A DNA stretch of 64,000 nucleotides from Streptomyces sp. DH41 (GTDB taxonomy: Bacteria > Actinomycetota > Actinomycetes > Streptomycetales > Streptomycetaceae), in assembly GCF_029813785.1 (NCBI RefSeq), contig NZ_JARVKY010000006.1, forward strand, positions 124,001-188,000. Reading direction: 5' to 3'. Below the pieces are notes generated by a model. That model worked only from the letters and a program-made list of their open reading frames with translations. It did no database searches and had not been told where the DNA came from. Shown here piece after piece: positions 38,026 to 46,958 of the stretch (the first letter of the stretch is position 1; each line of letters begins with the position of its first letter). A program made the position numbers and the translations under genes.

Positions 38026-38790
38026 ATGTCCGACGCACCGCCGGTGCCGCTGCACTGCTTCGCGCACGCCGGCGCCGGGGTCTCCGTCTTCCACGGCTGG
38101 AGCGCCGGCCTGGGGGACGGCGCCCTGCCCGTGCCCCATCTGCTGCCGGGCCGCGACCGCCGGCGGCGCGAGCCCCGGGCGACCGGACGCGACGCGCTGC
38201 TGGCCGACCTGCTCGACGGCTTCCGCTCACCCGCCGGCCCCTACGTGCTCTACGGCCACAGCCTGGGCGCGCTGGTCGCCTACACCCTCGCCCGGGCGCT
38301 GCACGAGGCCGGCCTGCCCACCCCGGCGCTGCTCGCCGTGGGCGCCTGCCCGCCCCCCGACGCCGCCTCCGTGCTCTCCGACGCCTGCCGGGAATCCCCG
38401 CAGCGCCTGCGGGACCTGCTCGACACCGTCGGCGCCGGCCCCAGGGACGCGGTCCCCGGCGGCCTGTGGCAGCGCAAGGTGCTGCCGGTGCTGCGCGACG
38501 ACCTGGTCCTCGCCGACGCCCTGCGCGGCGCCGCCCGGCAGCCGGTGGCCGGTCACCCCTTCCGGGTGCCGCTGCTGGTCGTCGCGGGTGCGGACGACCC
38601 GCTGGCACCGCCCTCGGCGATGGCCGGCTGGCACCGCTGGACGGCAGGACGGGTGGTCACCCGCACCCTGCCGGGAGACCACTTCTTCGTACGGGGGCAT
38701 CCACTGCCCCGGCTGCTCGGGCGGACCTGCCGTGTCGTACGCCGACTGGCGGCGGGGCCCGCACCGTCGACCACCCAAGGACGAGCGTGA
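38026..38790 (+). CDS. Type II thioesterase (second copy)
   Basis: A 254-residue alpha/beta hydrolase with FAHAGAG, nucleophile elbow [17 protein letters not shown] and catalytic His in [10 protein letters not shown]. Likely an editing thioesterase for the carrier proteins of the cluster, or a hydrolase for a starter acyl-ACP. The ATG at 38026 has AAGGAGG. It directly precedes KS-alpha (10-bp gap). Confidence 0.88.
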   Translation: MSDAPPVPLHCFAHAGAGVSVFHGWSAGLGDGALPVPHLLPGRDRRRREPRATGRDALLADLLDGFRSPAGPYVLYGHSLGALVAYTLARALHEAGLPTPALLAVGACPPPDAASVLSDACRESPQRLRDLLDTVGAGPRDAVPGGLWQRKVLPVLRDDLVLADALRGAARQPVAGHPFRVPLLVVAGADDPLAPPSAMAGWHRWTAGRVVTRTLPGDHFFVRGHPLPRLLGRTCRVVRRLAAGPAPSTTQGRA

Positions 38791-38800
38791 GGGACAGCCG

Positions 38801-40066
38801 ATGAGACGAGTCGCCATCACCGGGATCGGGGTGGTCGCGCCCGGTGGCGTGGGCACCGCCGCGTTCTGGTCGCTGCTGACCGACGGACGCACCGCCACCC
38901 GGCCCATCACCCTTTTCGACGCCTCGGCGTTCCGGTCACGGATCGCGGCCGAGGCCGACTTCGACCCCGCCCGGCACGGCTTCACCGCCGAGGAGGCCCG
39001 ACGCCTGGACCGGGCCGCCCAGTTCGGGCTGGTCGCCGCCCGGGAGGCGGTCGCCGACAGCGGCCTGGACACCGCCGCGGCGGCGGAACGCACCGGCGTC
39101 GTGCTGGGCAGCGCCGTCGGCTGCAGCACCGGCCTGGACGAGATCTACGCGTACGTCAGCGAGCACGGCGCCGACTGGCGACTGGACCACACCCGGGCCG
39201 AGGCACGGCTCGGCGACTACCTGGTGCCCAGCTCCCTGGCCGCCGAGGTCGCCCGGGACGCCGGCGCGCTGGGACCGGTCTCCGTCGTCTCCACCGGCTG
39301 CACGTCGGGCCTGGACGCGCTCGGCCACGCCGTCGGCCTCATCCGCGAGGGCAGCGCCGACGTGATGGTCGCCGGCGCCTCCGAGGCGCCGATCACCCCG
39401 ATCACCCTGGCCTCCTTCGACGCCATCCGCGCCACCTCGGCCCGCAACGACGAGCCCGCGACCGCCTCGCGCCCCTTCGACCGCACCCGCAACGGCTTCG
39501 TCCTCGGCGAGGGCTGCGCCATGCTCGTCCTCGAGGAGTACGGACACGCGCTGCGGCGCGGCGCGCCCGTGTACGCCGAGATCGCCGGGTTCGCCGGCCG
39601 CTCCAACGCCTACCACATGACCGGACTGCGCCTGGACGGCGCCGAGATGGCGGAGGCCATCCGTATCGCGCTGCTGGAGGCACGGGTGAACCCCGAGGAC
39701 GTCGACTACGTCAACGCCCACGGCTCCGGCACCAAGCAGAACGACAAGCACGAGACCGCCGCCTTCAAACGCGCTCTGGGCGAACACGCCCGCGAGGTCC
39801 CGGTCAGCTCCATCAAGTCGATGATCGGCCACTCGCTCGGCGCGATCGGCTCCCTGGAGATCGCCGCCTGCGCCCTGGCCATCAAGCACGACACCGTGCC
39901 GCCCACCGCCAACCTGCACGAGCCCGACCCGGACTGCGACCTCGACTACACGCCGCTGACCGCCCGGGAACAGCGCACCGACACCGTGCTCAGCGTCGGC
40001 AGCGGCTTCGGCGGCTTCCAGAGCGCGATGGTCCTCACCGGCGGCCGGCCGGAGGTGGCCGCATGA
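38801..40066 (+). CDS. Type II PKS ketosynthase alpha (KS-alpha)
   Basis: A 421-residue KS-alpha with the active Cys in [13 protein letters not shown] and histidines in [11 protein letters not shown] and [12 protein letters not shown]. It catalyses chain extension with KS-beta and the ACP. ATG start; its stop overlaps the KS-beta start (ATGA), as in nearly all type II minimal PKS operons, reflecting heterodimer formation. Confidence 0.97.
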   Translation: MRRVAITGIGVVAPGGVGTAAFWSLLTDGRTATRPITLFDASAFRSRIAAEADFDPARHGFTAEEARRLDRAAQFGLVAAREAVADSGLDTAAAAERTGVVLGSAVGCSTGLDEIYAYVSEHGADWRLDHTRAEARLGDYLVPSSLAAEVARDAGALGPVSVVSTGCTSGLDALGHAVGLIREGSADVMVAGASEAPITPITLASFDAIRATSARNDEPATASRPFDRTRNGFVLGEGCAMLVLEEYGHALRRGAPVYAEIAGFAGRSNAYHMTGLRLDGAEMAEAIRIALLEARVNPEDVDYVNAHGSGTKQNDKHETAAFKRALGEHAREVPVSSIKSMIGHSLGAIGSLEIAACALAIKHDTVPPTANLHEPDPDCDLDYTPLTAREQRTDTVLSVGSGFGGFQSAMVLTGGRPEVAA

Positions 40067-41319
40067 CCGCCGTCGCCGGACAGGAGAGAGGGCTGATCGG
40101 TGCCCGCGACGTGACGGCCGCCGTCACCGGCGTCGGTGTCGTGGCGCCCGGCGGCGTCGGCACCGAGGCCTGGTGGGACTCCGTGCTGCGCGGCCACAAC
40201 GCCATCGGCCCCGTCACCCGCTTCGACGCCTCCGGCTGTCCCGCCCGGCTGGCCGGCGAGGTCCGCGGCTTCGCCGACGAGGAACACGTCTCCGGACGGC
40301 TGCTGCCGCAGACCGACCGCGTCACCCGGCTCGCGCTCGCCGCCGCCGCCGAGGCGCTCGACACGGCCGCGCTGGACCCCGCCCGGCTGCCCGACTACGC
40401 CGTCGGCGTGGTCACCGCCAACGCGGCCGGCGGGTTCGAGTTCGGCCAGCGGGAGCTCCAGGCCCTGTGGAGCCGGGGCAGCCGGCACGTCGGCGCCTAC
40501 CAGTCGTTCGCCTGGTTCTACGCGGCCAACTCCGGCCAGATCTCCATCCGGCACGGACTGCGCGGACCCAGCGGCGTGGTCGTGTCCGAACAGGCCGGCG
40601 GCCTCGACGCCGTCGCCCAGGCACGCCGCCAGCTGCGCCGGGGCGTCCAGGCCGTGGTGACCGGCGGCGCCGACTCCACCCTGTGCCCCTGGGGCTGGAC
40701 CGCCCACCTGGCCGCCGGCGGCATGAGCACCGCCGAGGACCCCGGCCGGGCGTACCTGCCGTTCGACGCCGAGGCGCGCGGCCACGTCGTGGGTGAGGGC
40801 GGCGCGCTGTTCGTCGTCGAGGACGGCGACGCCGCGCGCGCCCGGGGTGCCGACGTCCTCGGCCTCGTCGCGGGCTGCGCGTCCACCTTCGACCCCGCCC
40901 CCGGCACCGGCCGCCCCCGGCTGCTCGCCGCCGCCGAACTCGCCCTGGCCGACGCCGGAATCACCGCTGCCGAGGTGGACGTCGTGTTCGCCGACGCGGC
41001 GGGTGAACGGGCCGCCGACCGGGCCGAGGCGCAGGCGCTGACCACCCTGTTCGGGCCGTTCGGCGTGCCCGTCACCGCGCCCAAGTCGATGACCGGGCGG
41101 CTGCTGTCGGGCGGCTCGGCGGTGGACCTGGCGGCGGCCCTGCTCGCCCTGCGCGACCAGGTGATCCCGCCGACCGTCGGCACGGACCGCGTCGCCGACG
41201 ACTGCCCGGTGGACCTGGTGACCGGCCGGGCCCGCCCCGCCCGGCTGCGCACCGCGCTGGTCCTGGCCCGCGGCCGGGGCGGCTTCAACGCCGCGACGGT
41301 CGTACGGGCCGCCGGCTGA
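40063..41319 (+). CDS. Type II PKS chain length factor (KS-beta)
   Basis: A 418-residue KS-beta. The active-site Cys is replaced by Gln in [13 protein letters not shown], the hallmark of chain length factors. It sets polyketide length; the number of rings cannot be read reliably from the sequence alone. Translationally coupled to KS-alpha. Confidence 0.96.
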   Translation: MTAVAGQERGLIGARDVTAAVTGVGVVAPGGVGTEAWWDSVLRGHNAIGPVTRFDASGCPARLAGEVRGFADEEHVSGRLLPQTDRVTRLALAAAAEALDTAALDPARLPDYAVGVVTANAAGGFEFGQRELQALWSRGSRHVGAYQSFAWFYAANSGQISIRHGLRGPSGVVVSEQAGGLDAVAQARRQLRRGVQAVVTGGADSTLCPWGWTAHLAAGGMSTAEDPGRAYLPFDAEARGHVVGEGGALFVVEDGDAARARGADVLGLVAGCASTFDPAPGTGRPRLLAAAELALADAGITAAEVDVVFADAAGERAADRAEAQALTTLFGPFGVPVTAPKSMTGRLLSGGSAVDLAAALLALRDQVIPPTVGTDRVADDCPVDLVTGRARPARLRTALVLARGRGGFNAATVVRAAG

Positions 41320-41393
41320 CGACGACACCCCGGGCCGGGCGACGGCGCCCGTCGCCCGGACAACCCACGGACCCAAGGAAGAAGAGGCACATC

Positions 41394-41657
41394 GTGGACC
41401 GGCTGGAGCTCACCGAACTCACCGCCCTGCTGCGCGCGTGCGCCGGCGAGGGAGAAGGCATCGACCTGAACGGCGACGTCCTCGACACGCCGTTCCTCGA
41501 CCTGGGCTACGACTCGCTCGCCCTGCTCCAGGTCACCGGCATCATCGAGCGCGACCACGACGTCACGCTCGACGAGGAGGCGCTGGACGAGGCGGAGACG
41601 CCGCGCCAGTACCTCGACCTCGTCAACAAGGCCCTGTCCGCGCGCACCGCCGCCTGA
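41394..41657 (+). CDS. Type II PKS acyl carrier protein
   Basis: An 87-residue ACP with the phosphopantetheine Ser in LGYDSLALLQV and a canonical four-helix pattern. GTG start after AAGGAAGAAG. It completes the minimal PKS and is the presumed carrier of the nascent poly-beta-ketone. Confidence 0.95.
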   Translation: MDRLELTELTALLRACAGEGEGIDLNGDVLDTPFLDLGYDSLALLQVTGIIERDHDVTLDEEALDEAETPRQYLDLVNKALSARTAA

Positions 41658-41671
41658 AGGAGGACCACCTC

Positions 41672-43018
41672 ATGACCTCGCCGGGCGTGCCCGAGATGAG
41701 CCGCGTCGACACACCGCGCGTCGACGTCTGCGTGGTCGGCGCGGGGCCCGCCGGGCTGGCGCTCACCCTGATGCTGCTGCGTTCCGGCGTCGAAGTGGCC
41801 CTGGTGGAACGCTCCACCGGCCTGCGCCGCGACTTCCACGGCGAGATCCTCCAGCCCGGCGGACAGCGCGTCCTGGACGAACTCGGAGTGCTGTCCGCCG
41901 CCCGGGCCCGGGGCGCCCGCGAACTGGCGGGCTTCCAGGTCCTCCAGGACGAGCGGATGCTGCTCGACATCGACTACCGGCGGCTGCCGGCGCCGTACGA
42001 CTGCCTGCTCGCGCTGCCCCAGCGCCACCTGCTGGACGAACTCCTCGCCGCCTGCCGGTCCCTGCCCGGACTGACCTTCCTGGAGGGGCACCGCGTCTCC
42101 GGGCTGGTGCGCGAGGGCGAGCGGATCGCGGGCGTGGTGGCGCACCGGCGCGACGGCGGCACCACCACCGTGCGGGCCGGGGTCGTGGTCGGCGCCGACG
42201 GACGCCACTCCCGCACCCGGATGCTGGCCGGCATCGACGCGGGCCGCCGCGAGGCGTTCGACCAGGACGTGGCCTGGTTCGCGCTGCCCGCGCCGGGACG
42301 CGCCACCGGCGCGGTACGGGTGCACCGCACCGGGACCGGCGCCCTGCTCGTGCACGACACCCACCCGGACCGGCTGCGCGTCGGCTGGACCCTGCCGCAC
42401 CGCACCTGGAACCGGGTCGCGGCCCGCGGCATCCAGGACGTCCGCCGCGAACTGGCGGACGCCCTGCCCCCCTTCGCGGACCTGATCCACGAACATCTGC
42501 GCTCGCTCTCGGACCTCACCCTGCTGGACGTGTTCGCCGCGCAGGCCGGCCGGTGGGTGGACGACGGGCTGCTGCTGGTCGGCGACAGCGCCCACACCCA
42601 CGGGCCGATCGGCGCACAGGGCATCAACCTCGCCCTTCAGGACGCGGCCGCCGCGCACCCCGTCCTGCTCGACGCCGTGGGCGCGGGCGACGCGAGCCGG
42701 GACCGGCTGCTGCCCTACGAGCGACGGCGCAGGCCCGCGGCGGCCACCGTGCACCGGATCCAGCGGATCCAGGCCAAGGCGCTGCTGGGCCGCAGCGGCC
42801 CGGTCGCCACCCGGCTGCGCTCCCGGGCCGCCTCCGTCGTCACCCGCTCCCGGATCGGCGAGCGGATCACCCACCGCATCGCCTACGGCCCCGACCCGGT
42901 CACCGTACGCACGGACCTGTTCGGCACGCCTGCGTCCGCGCCCGCGTCCGCGCCGGCACCCGCGTCCGCGCCGTCACCCGCGTCCGTGTCAGGCGTCGAC
43001 GAGGGGAGCCGCGGATGA
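41672..43018 (+). CDS. FAD-dependent monooxygenase (PHBH family)
   Basis: A 448-residue flavoprotein with VVGAGPAGLALTLMLLRSG (FAD), VVGADGRHSRTR and LLVGDSAHTHGPIGAQGIN. Probably a tailoring hydroxylase or epoxidase acting on the aromatic polyketide. ATG at 41672 after GGAGGA. The C-terminal tail is a short Ala/Ser/Pro repeat (ASAPASAPAPASAPSPAS). Substrate unknown. Confidence 0.88.
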   Translation: MTSPGVPEMSRVDTPRVDVCVVGAGPAGLALTLMLLRSGVEVALVERSTGLRRDFHGEILQPGGQRVLDELGVLSAARARGARELAGFQVLQDERMLLDIDYRRLPAPYDCLLALPQRHLLDELLAACRSLPGLTFLEGHRVSGLVREGERIAGVVAHRRDGGTTTVRAGVVVGADGRHSRTRMLAGIDAGRREAFDQDVAWFALPAPGRATGAVRVHRTGTGALLVHDTHPDRLRVGWTLPHRTWNRVAARGIQDVRRELADALPPFADLIHEHLRSLSDLTLLDVFAAQAGRWVDDGLLLVGDSAHTHGPIGAQGINLALQDAAAAHPVLLDAVGAGDASRDRLLPYERRRRPAAATVHRIQRIQAKALLGRSGPVATRLRSRAASVVTRSRIGERITHRIAYGPDPVTVRTDLFGTPASAPASAPAPASAPSPASVSGVDEGSRG

Positions 43019-43926
43019 GCGCGCCGGCCGGTCCCGGGCGGCTGGTCGAGGTCGCCGACGGGGTGCACGCCCACATCCAGCCGGACGGCGGGTGGTGCCT
43101 CAGCAACGCCGGGCTGCTCACCGACGCAGGCGAATCCGTCCTCGTGGACACCGCCGCGACCCGGGCCCGGGCCCTGCGGCTGCGCGAGGCGGTGCTGCGG
43201 ATCGAGCCGCGCCCGCCGCACCTGCTGGTCAGCACCCACTTCCACGGTGACCACACCTTCGGCAATCACCTCTTCCCCGAGGCACTGGTCGTCGCCCACG
43301 AACGGGCCCGGGACGACGTCACCGCGGCCGGGCTGCACCTGACCGGTCTGTGGCCCGACGTGTGCTGGGGCGACCCGGAGGTGGTGGCGCCGCAGCTGAC
43401 CTACCGCGACCGGATGACCGTGCACGCGGGCTCGCTGCGCGCCGAACTGCTGCACCCCGGACCCGCGCACACGACCGGGGACACCGTCGTCTGGCTGCCC
43501 GAGCGGCGGGTGCTGTTCACCGGCGACCTCGTCATGGCCGGGGTGACACCGTTCTGCCCGATGGGATCGGTCGCCGGGTCGATCGAGGCGCTGCGCACCC
43601 TGCGGGCCCTCGGCGCGCGCACCGTCGTCCCCGGCCACGGCCCGGTGGGCGGTCCGGAGCTGTTCGACGTCAACGAGGAGTACCTGCGCCGCCTCCAGCG
43701 GCTGGCCGCCGACGGCCTGGCCGCCGGGCTGGACCCGCTGGAGACCGCCCGCGAGGCGGGGCCCGGCCCGTACGCCGACCTGCTCGACGCCGAACGGCTG
43801 GTGCCCAACCTGCACCGTGCCTTCCACGAGGCCCTGGGCGGCCGGCCCGGCGACCCGCTGGACATCCCCGCGCTGTTCGCCGAGATGACCCGCTACCACG
43901 GAGGGCTCCCGGTCTGCCGCGCCTGA
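43015..43926 (+). CDS. Metallo-beta-lactamase-fold hydrolase/cyclase
   Basis: A 303-residue MBL-fold protein. The zinc signature is STHFHGDHTFGN, with further ligands in LHPGPAHTTGD, LFTGDLV and VPGHGPV. In type II clusters relatives act as second/third ring cyclases or product-releasing thioesterases (for example ActIV). ATG overlaps the monooxygenase stop (ATGA). Which of the two roles applies cannot be told. Confidence 0.85.
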   Translation: MSAPAGPGRLVEVADGVHAHIQPDGGWCLSNAGLLTDAGESVLVDTAATRARALRLREAVLRIEPRPPHLLVSTHFHGDHTFGNHLFPEALVVAHERARDDVTAAGLHLTGLWPDVCWGDPEVVAPQLTYRDRMTVHAGSLRAELLHPGPAHTTGDTVVWLPERRVLFTGDLVMAGVTPFCPMGSVAGSIEALRTLRALGARTVVPGHGPVGGPELFDVNEEYLRRLQRLAADGLAAGLDPLETAREAGPGPYADLLDAERLVPNLHRAFHEALGGRPGDPLDIPALFAEMTRYHGGLPVCRA

Positions 43927-43971
43927 ACCGCGCCGGCCCGGGAGCCGTCTCACCGCGCGGCGCGGGGCGGC

Positions 43972-44430
43972 TCAGAAGGACAGATGGTCGGGGACGGCCC
44001 GGCGCTCACGCGTGAGCAGCCCGCCGTCCTGGATCACCAGCAGGTCCTCCACCACGCTGCTCGGTCCGATGGCCGGCACCGGGTTCCAGGGCCGGGTGAC
44101 GGCCACCAGCGTGTAGTACCGCGTGTGCAGCGCCCCGTCCGGGCGGACCGAGACCCGCAGCATGTTGTACCAGTGCCGCCTGCGCACCTCCTCCGAGCGG
44201 AACCGCCGTTCGTGGGCGGCCACCAGCGCCGCCGCGATCGCCGCGCGCCCGTGGGCGGCCGGAACCGAGGGCGAGGGCGCGAAGACGCCGTCCTCGGTGA
44301 ACGTCGCCGCGAACTCCTCCGCCCGCAGCTCGTCCAGCAACGCGACCTGGTCCGCGTAGAACTGCTGCACGCGCGTGTACAGGGCGGTCTCGTCGGTGGC
44401 GAGCTCTTTCCCGATGGTCTGCACCGTCAT
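43972..44430 (-). CDS. SnoaL-like / NTF2-fold protein (first of pair)
   Basis: A 152-residue NTF2-fold protein (FYADQVALLDEL...FAATFTEDGVFAP, RHWYNMLRV). The fold includes SnoaL-type cyclases, ketosteroid isomerase-like enzymes and dioxygenase beta-like subunits. ATG start with GAAGGGGG. It is a paralogue of its upstream neighbour, and a heterodimer is possible. Confidence 0.8.
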   Translation of the reverse strand: MTVQTIGKELATDETALYTRVQQFYADQVALLDELRAEEFAATFTEDGVFAPSPSVPAAHGRAAIAAALVAAHERRFRSEEVRRRHWYNMLRVSVRPDGALHTRYYTLVAVTRPWNPVPAIGPSSVVEDLLVIQDGGLLTRERRAVPDHLSF

Positions 44431-44444
44431 GTCGTCAGCCCCCT

Positions 44445-44906
44445 TCAGGCCAGGTCGTCCCGGGTGACCACACGTCGCCGGGTCTGCCACTCGCCGCCGT
44501 CGCGGACCAGCTCGTCCTCCATGACGCACACCCGCAGCAGCTCGGAGGCGCCGCCCCGGGGGGTGACGTACACCAGGGCGTAGCAGCGGGTGAGCAGCGT
44601 CCCGTCCGCACCGGGACGCACGTCGAGCATGCCGATCCAGTGCCGGTGCTGTTCGCCGCTGTCCTCCTGCCGGCGCCTGTTGCGCAGCACGTTGGCCACC
44701 AGACCCGCCCGGCCGCGCACCGGCGCGTCCAGGGTCGGCACGCCGAAGACGGCGTCCTCGGTGAACGTCGCGGCCCAGCCGTCGGCGTCGTGCAGGTCGA
44801 ACAGCTGCATCTGGTGCGCGTAGAACCGCTGCACCCCCGCGTACAGGTCGCCGAACCCCGTCTGCCCGGCGAGGTCTTCGATGCGGTCGAGCGTCTCGGT
44901 GATCAT
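44445..44906 (-). CDS. SnoaL-like / NTF2-fold protein (second of pair)
   Basis: A 153-residue paralogue of the downstream protein: VQRFYAHQMQLFDLHDADGW, AATFTEDAVFGVP and HRHWIGMLDV align with it. The 14-bp gap and shared motifs point to tandem duplication. Predicted to be a cyclase, hydroxylase-accessory or dehydratase-type tailoring protein of the aromatic polyketide. Transcribed from the divergent promoter shared with the AMP-ligase gene. Confidence 0.8.
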   Translation of the reverse strand: MITETLDRIEDLAGQTGFGDLYAGVQRFYAHQMQLFDLHDADGWAATFTEDAVFGVPTLDAPVRGRAGLVANVLRNRRRQEDSGEQHRHWIGMLDVRPGADGTLLTRCYALVYVTPRGGASELLRVCVMEDELVRDGGEWQTRRRVVTRDDLA

Positions 44907-45035
44907 GCGGACCAGCCTTTCGTTCCGTCGGATGCGCCCACTGTCCGCCGTCCGGATCGAGCATTCTTCGAACCTTCCTCAAGCGGTCCGGCAGAACGTG
45001 GGTAGCGCCCCCCGAGACCCGCTGGAGGACAAGCC
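44907..45035. promoter_or_regulatory. Divergent promoter, SnoaL-like pair / AMP-ligase operon
   Basis: 129 bp between divergent operons. It contains a triple 11-bp-spaced SARP box, so a SARP could turn on both directions. Confidence 0.65.
44957..44985. promoter_or_regulatory. Triple 11-bp-spaced SARP box
   Basis: Heptamers TCGAGCA, TCGAACC and TCAAGCG start at 44957, 44968 and 44979, exactly one helical turn apart. This is the arrangement bound by ActII-ORF4/DnrI-type SARPs. It lies about 50 bp upstream of the AMP-ligase start. Confidence 0.75.
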
Positions 45036-46958
45036 GTGCCGAACCTCGCCCACCCCGACATGACGGTGGACGGCCTGCTGCGCTCGGCCGCCGTCCGTGA
45101 CCCAGAGGGGCTCGCCGTACGCACCGAACACGGTGCCTGGACCTTCGGCGAACTGGACGCGTTGGCGGACCGGATCGCCGCGTTCGTGCGGCGCGAGACC
45201 GGGCGGCGCCCGGGGGCGCGGGTGGGCGTCGCCTCCGTGCTCGACCCGGTGTTCGCCGCCGCCTACCACGGTGTCGCGCGCGGCGGCGCCACGGTCGTCC
45301 TGATCAACCCGCTGATCGGCGACGACGGGCTGCGGCACGTCACCGCCGCCGCCGGCGTCGAACTCGCCCTGGTGCCCTCGGCCACCGCCGCACGGCTGGC
45401 CCGGCTGCGCGGCGCCCTGCCCGCCCTGGAGACCGTCGTGGTGACCGACCCCGCCGACGACGGGGTACCGGCCGGCTGCCTGCCGCTGGGCACCGTCCTG
45501 GACGGCCCGGCCGAGCCCGCCCTCGGGCGCCCGGGCGGCGCGGACCCGGACGCGGTCGCCTGCGTGCAGTTCACCACCGGCACCACCGGCCTCCCCAAGG
45601 GCGTCCTGCTCACCCACCGCAACCTGGTCGCCAACGCCCGGCAGACCGCCCTCGCACACGGCCTCGGACCCGGCTCGGTCACCGTCAACCACCTGCCGCT
45701 CTACCACGTCATGCACCTCAACAGCGCACTGGACGCGGGCGCCTGCCAGGTCCTGTGCCAGGACCCCGACCCGGTGACGTCACTGGCCGTCGCCGCCGGC
45801 ACCGGCGCCACCCACTACTACGGGCTGCCCGCCCGCCTGCACCGGCTCGCCGCCGACGAGCGGCTGCCCCGCACCGCCCCCGCCGCCCGCGGCGGCACCC
45901 GGCTCACCGCCGTCCTGTCCGGCGGCTCGGCGCTGCTGCCCGAGGCCGCGCGCACTCTCGGCGACCTGCTCGGCGTCCCGGTCGTGCAGGGCTACGGCAT
46001 GGCCGAACTGTCCCCGCTCACCCACTGTCAGCGGCCCGGCAGCCCCCACCGGCCCGGCACCGTCGGCACGCCCGTGCCCGGGACCGAGTGCCGGCTGGTG
46101 GACCTCGCCACCCGCCGCCCGGTCGAGCCCGGCTCCCTCGGGGAGGTGCAGGTCACCGGGCCGCAGCTGATGGCCGGCTACCTGGGCGAGCAGGCCGGCT
46201 CCCACCTCGGCCCGGACGGCTGGTTCAGCACCGGGGACATCGGCTCGGTCGACGACGACGGCGCGCTGCGGCTGGTGGACCGGGTCGACGACATCTTCAA
46301 GTACGACAACGAGATCGTCTCGCCCGGCCGCGTCGAGCGGGTCCTCGCCCGGGACCCGCGGGTCGCCGACTGCGTCGTCGCGGGCCTGCGCGACCCCGAG
46401 CACGGCCGGGCGGCCTGGGCCGGCGTCGTCCTGCGCGAGGAGCCGGGCGCGCGGGCCGCGGACGACGAGGTTCTGCGCCGGGTCGTCGCACGCGCCAACG
46501 AACAGCTCGCGCCCTTCGAACACATCCGGGCCGCCGAAGTCCTGTCCGCCGTACCGCGCACCCCCACCGGCAAACCGGCCCGCGGCCGTGTGCGCCAGAC
46601 GCTCGCCGAGCGGGCCGCCTTCCGCAGCCGGCCCGCACTCCGCCCCTTCGACCTCCTCCAGGAGCAGACCATGGTGACCTTCGTCAACAAACTGACCGTG
46701 CACGGCGACCTCGACACCTTCCTCGCCGTCAAGCACAAGCTCACCGCCTACATGGCCGCCCAGCCCGGCTACGTCAGCCACCAGGTCATGCGGCACGCCT
46801 GGCACTCCAACGTCTACCTGGAGCTGGCCGTCTGGGAGGACGCCGACGCGCACCAGAAGGCCGTGCGCAGCGACGAGTTCCAGTCACTGGTCAAGCAGCT
46901 CGGCCCGCTCGCCAGCCCCGAGCCCGGGCTGTTCGAGACGGTGGAGGCGAGCGCCTGA
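45036..46958 (+). CDS. Acyl/aryl-CoA (ACP) ligase fused to an ABM monooxygenase domain
   Basis: 640 residues. The adenylation part (1-535) has FTTGTTGLPKGVLLTHRNL, GYGMAELSP, WFSTGDIGSVDDDG and the catalytic Lys in PRTPTGKPARG. After a short linker, residues 546-640 form an antibiotic-biosynthesis-monooxygenase (ABM, ActVA-Orf6-like) domain of about 95 residues. The ABM part starts at a Met (ATG 46671) preceded by CCAGGAGCAGACC, a good internal ribosome site, so a free ABM protein may also be made. GTG start with GGAGGAC. The ligase may activate a starter or side-chain acid; the ABM domain may oxidise the aromatic core. Confidence 0.88.
   Translation: MPNLAHPDMTVDGLLRSAAVRDPEGLAVRTEHGAWTFGELDALADRIAAFVRRETGRRPGARVGVASVLDPVFAAAYHGVARGGATVVLINPLIGDDGLRHVTAAAGVELALVPSATAARLARLRGALPALETVVVTDPADDGVPAGCLPLGTVLDGPAEPALGRPGGADPDAVACVQFTTGTTGLPKGVLLTHRNLVANARQTALAHGLGPGSVTVNHLPLYHVMHLNSALDAGACQVLCQDPDPVTSLAVAAGTGATHYYGLPARLHRLAADERLPRTAPAARGGTRLTAVLSGGSALLPEAARTLGDLLGVPVVQGYGMAELSPLTHCQRPGSPHRPGTVGTPVPGTECRLVDLATRRPVEPGSLGEVQVTGPQLMAGYLGEQAGSHLGPDGWFSTGDIGSVDDDGALRLVDRVDDIFKYDNEIVSPGRVERVLARDPRVADCVVAGLRDPEHGRAAWAGVVLREEPGARAADDEVLRRVVARANEQLAPFEHIRAAEVLSAVPRTPTGKPARGRVRQTLAERAAFRSRPALRPFDLLQEQTMVTFVNKLTVHGDLDTFLAVKHKLTAYMAAQPGYVSHQVMRHAWHSNVYLELAVWEDADAHQKAVRSDEFQSLVKQLGPLASPEPGLFETVEASA
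46671..46673 (+). promoter_or_regulatory. Possible internal start of the ABM domain
   Basis: An in-frame ATG with GGAG seven bases upstream lies exactly at the ligase/ABM boundary. Initiation here would give a 95-residue stand-alone ABM protein, the size of ActVA-Orf6-type enzymes. Confidence 0.45.
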
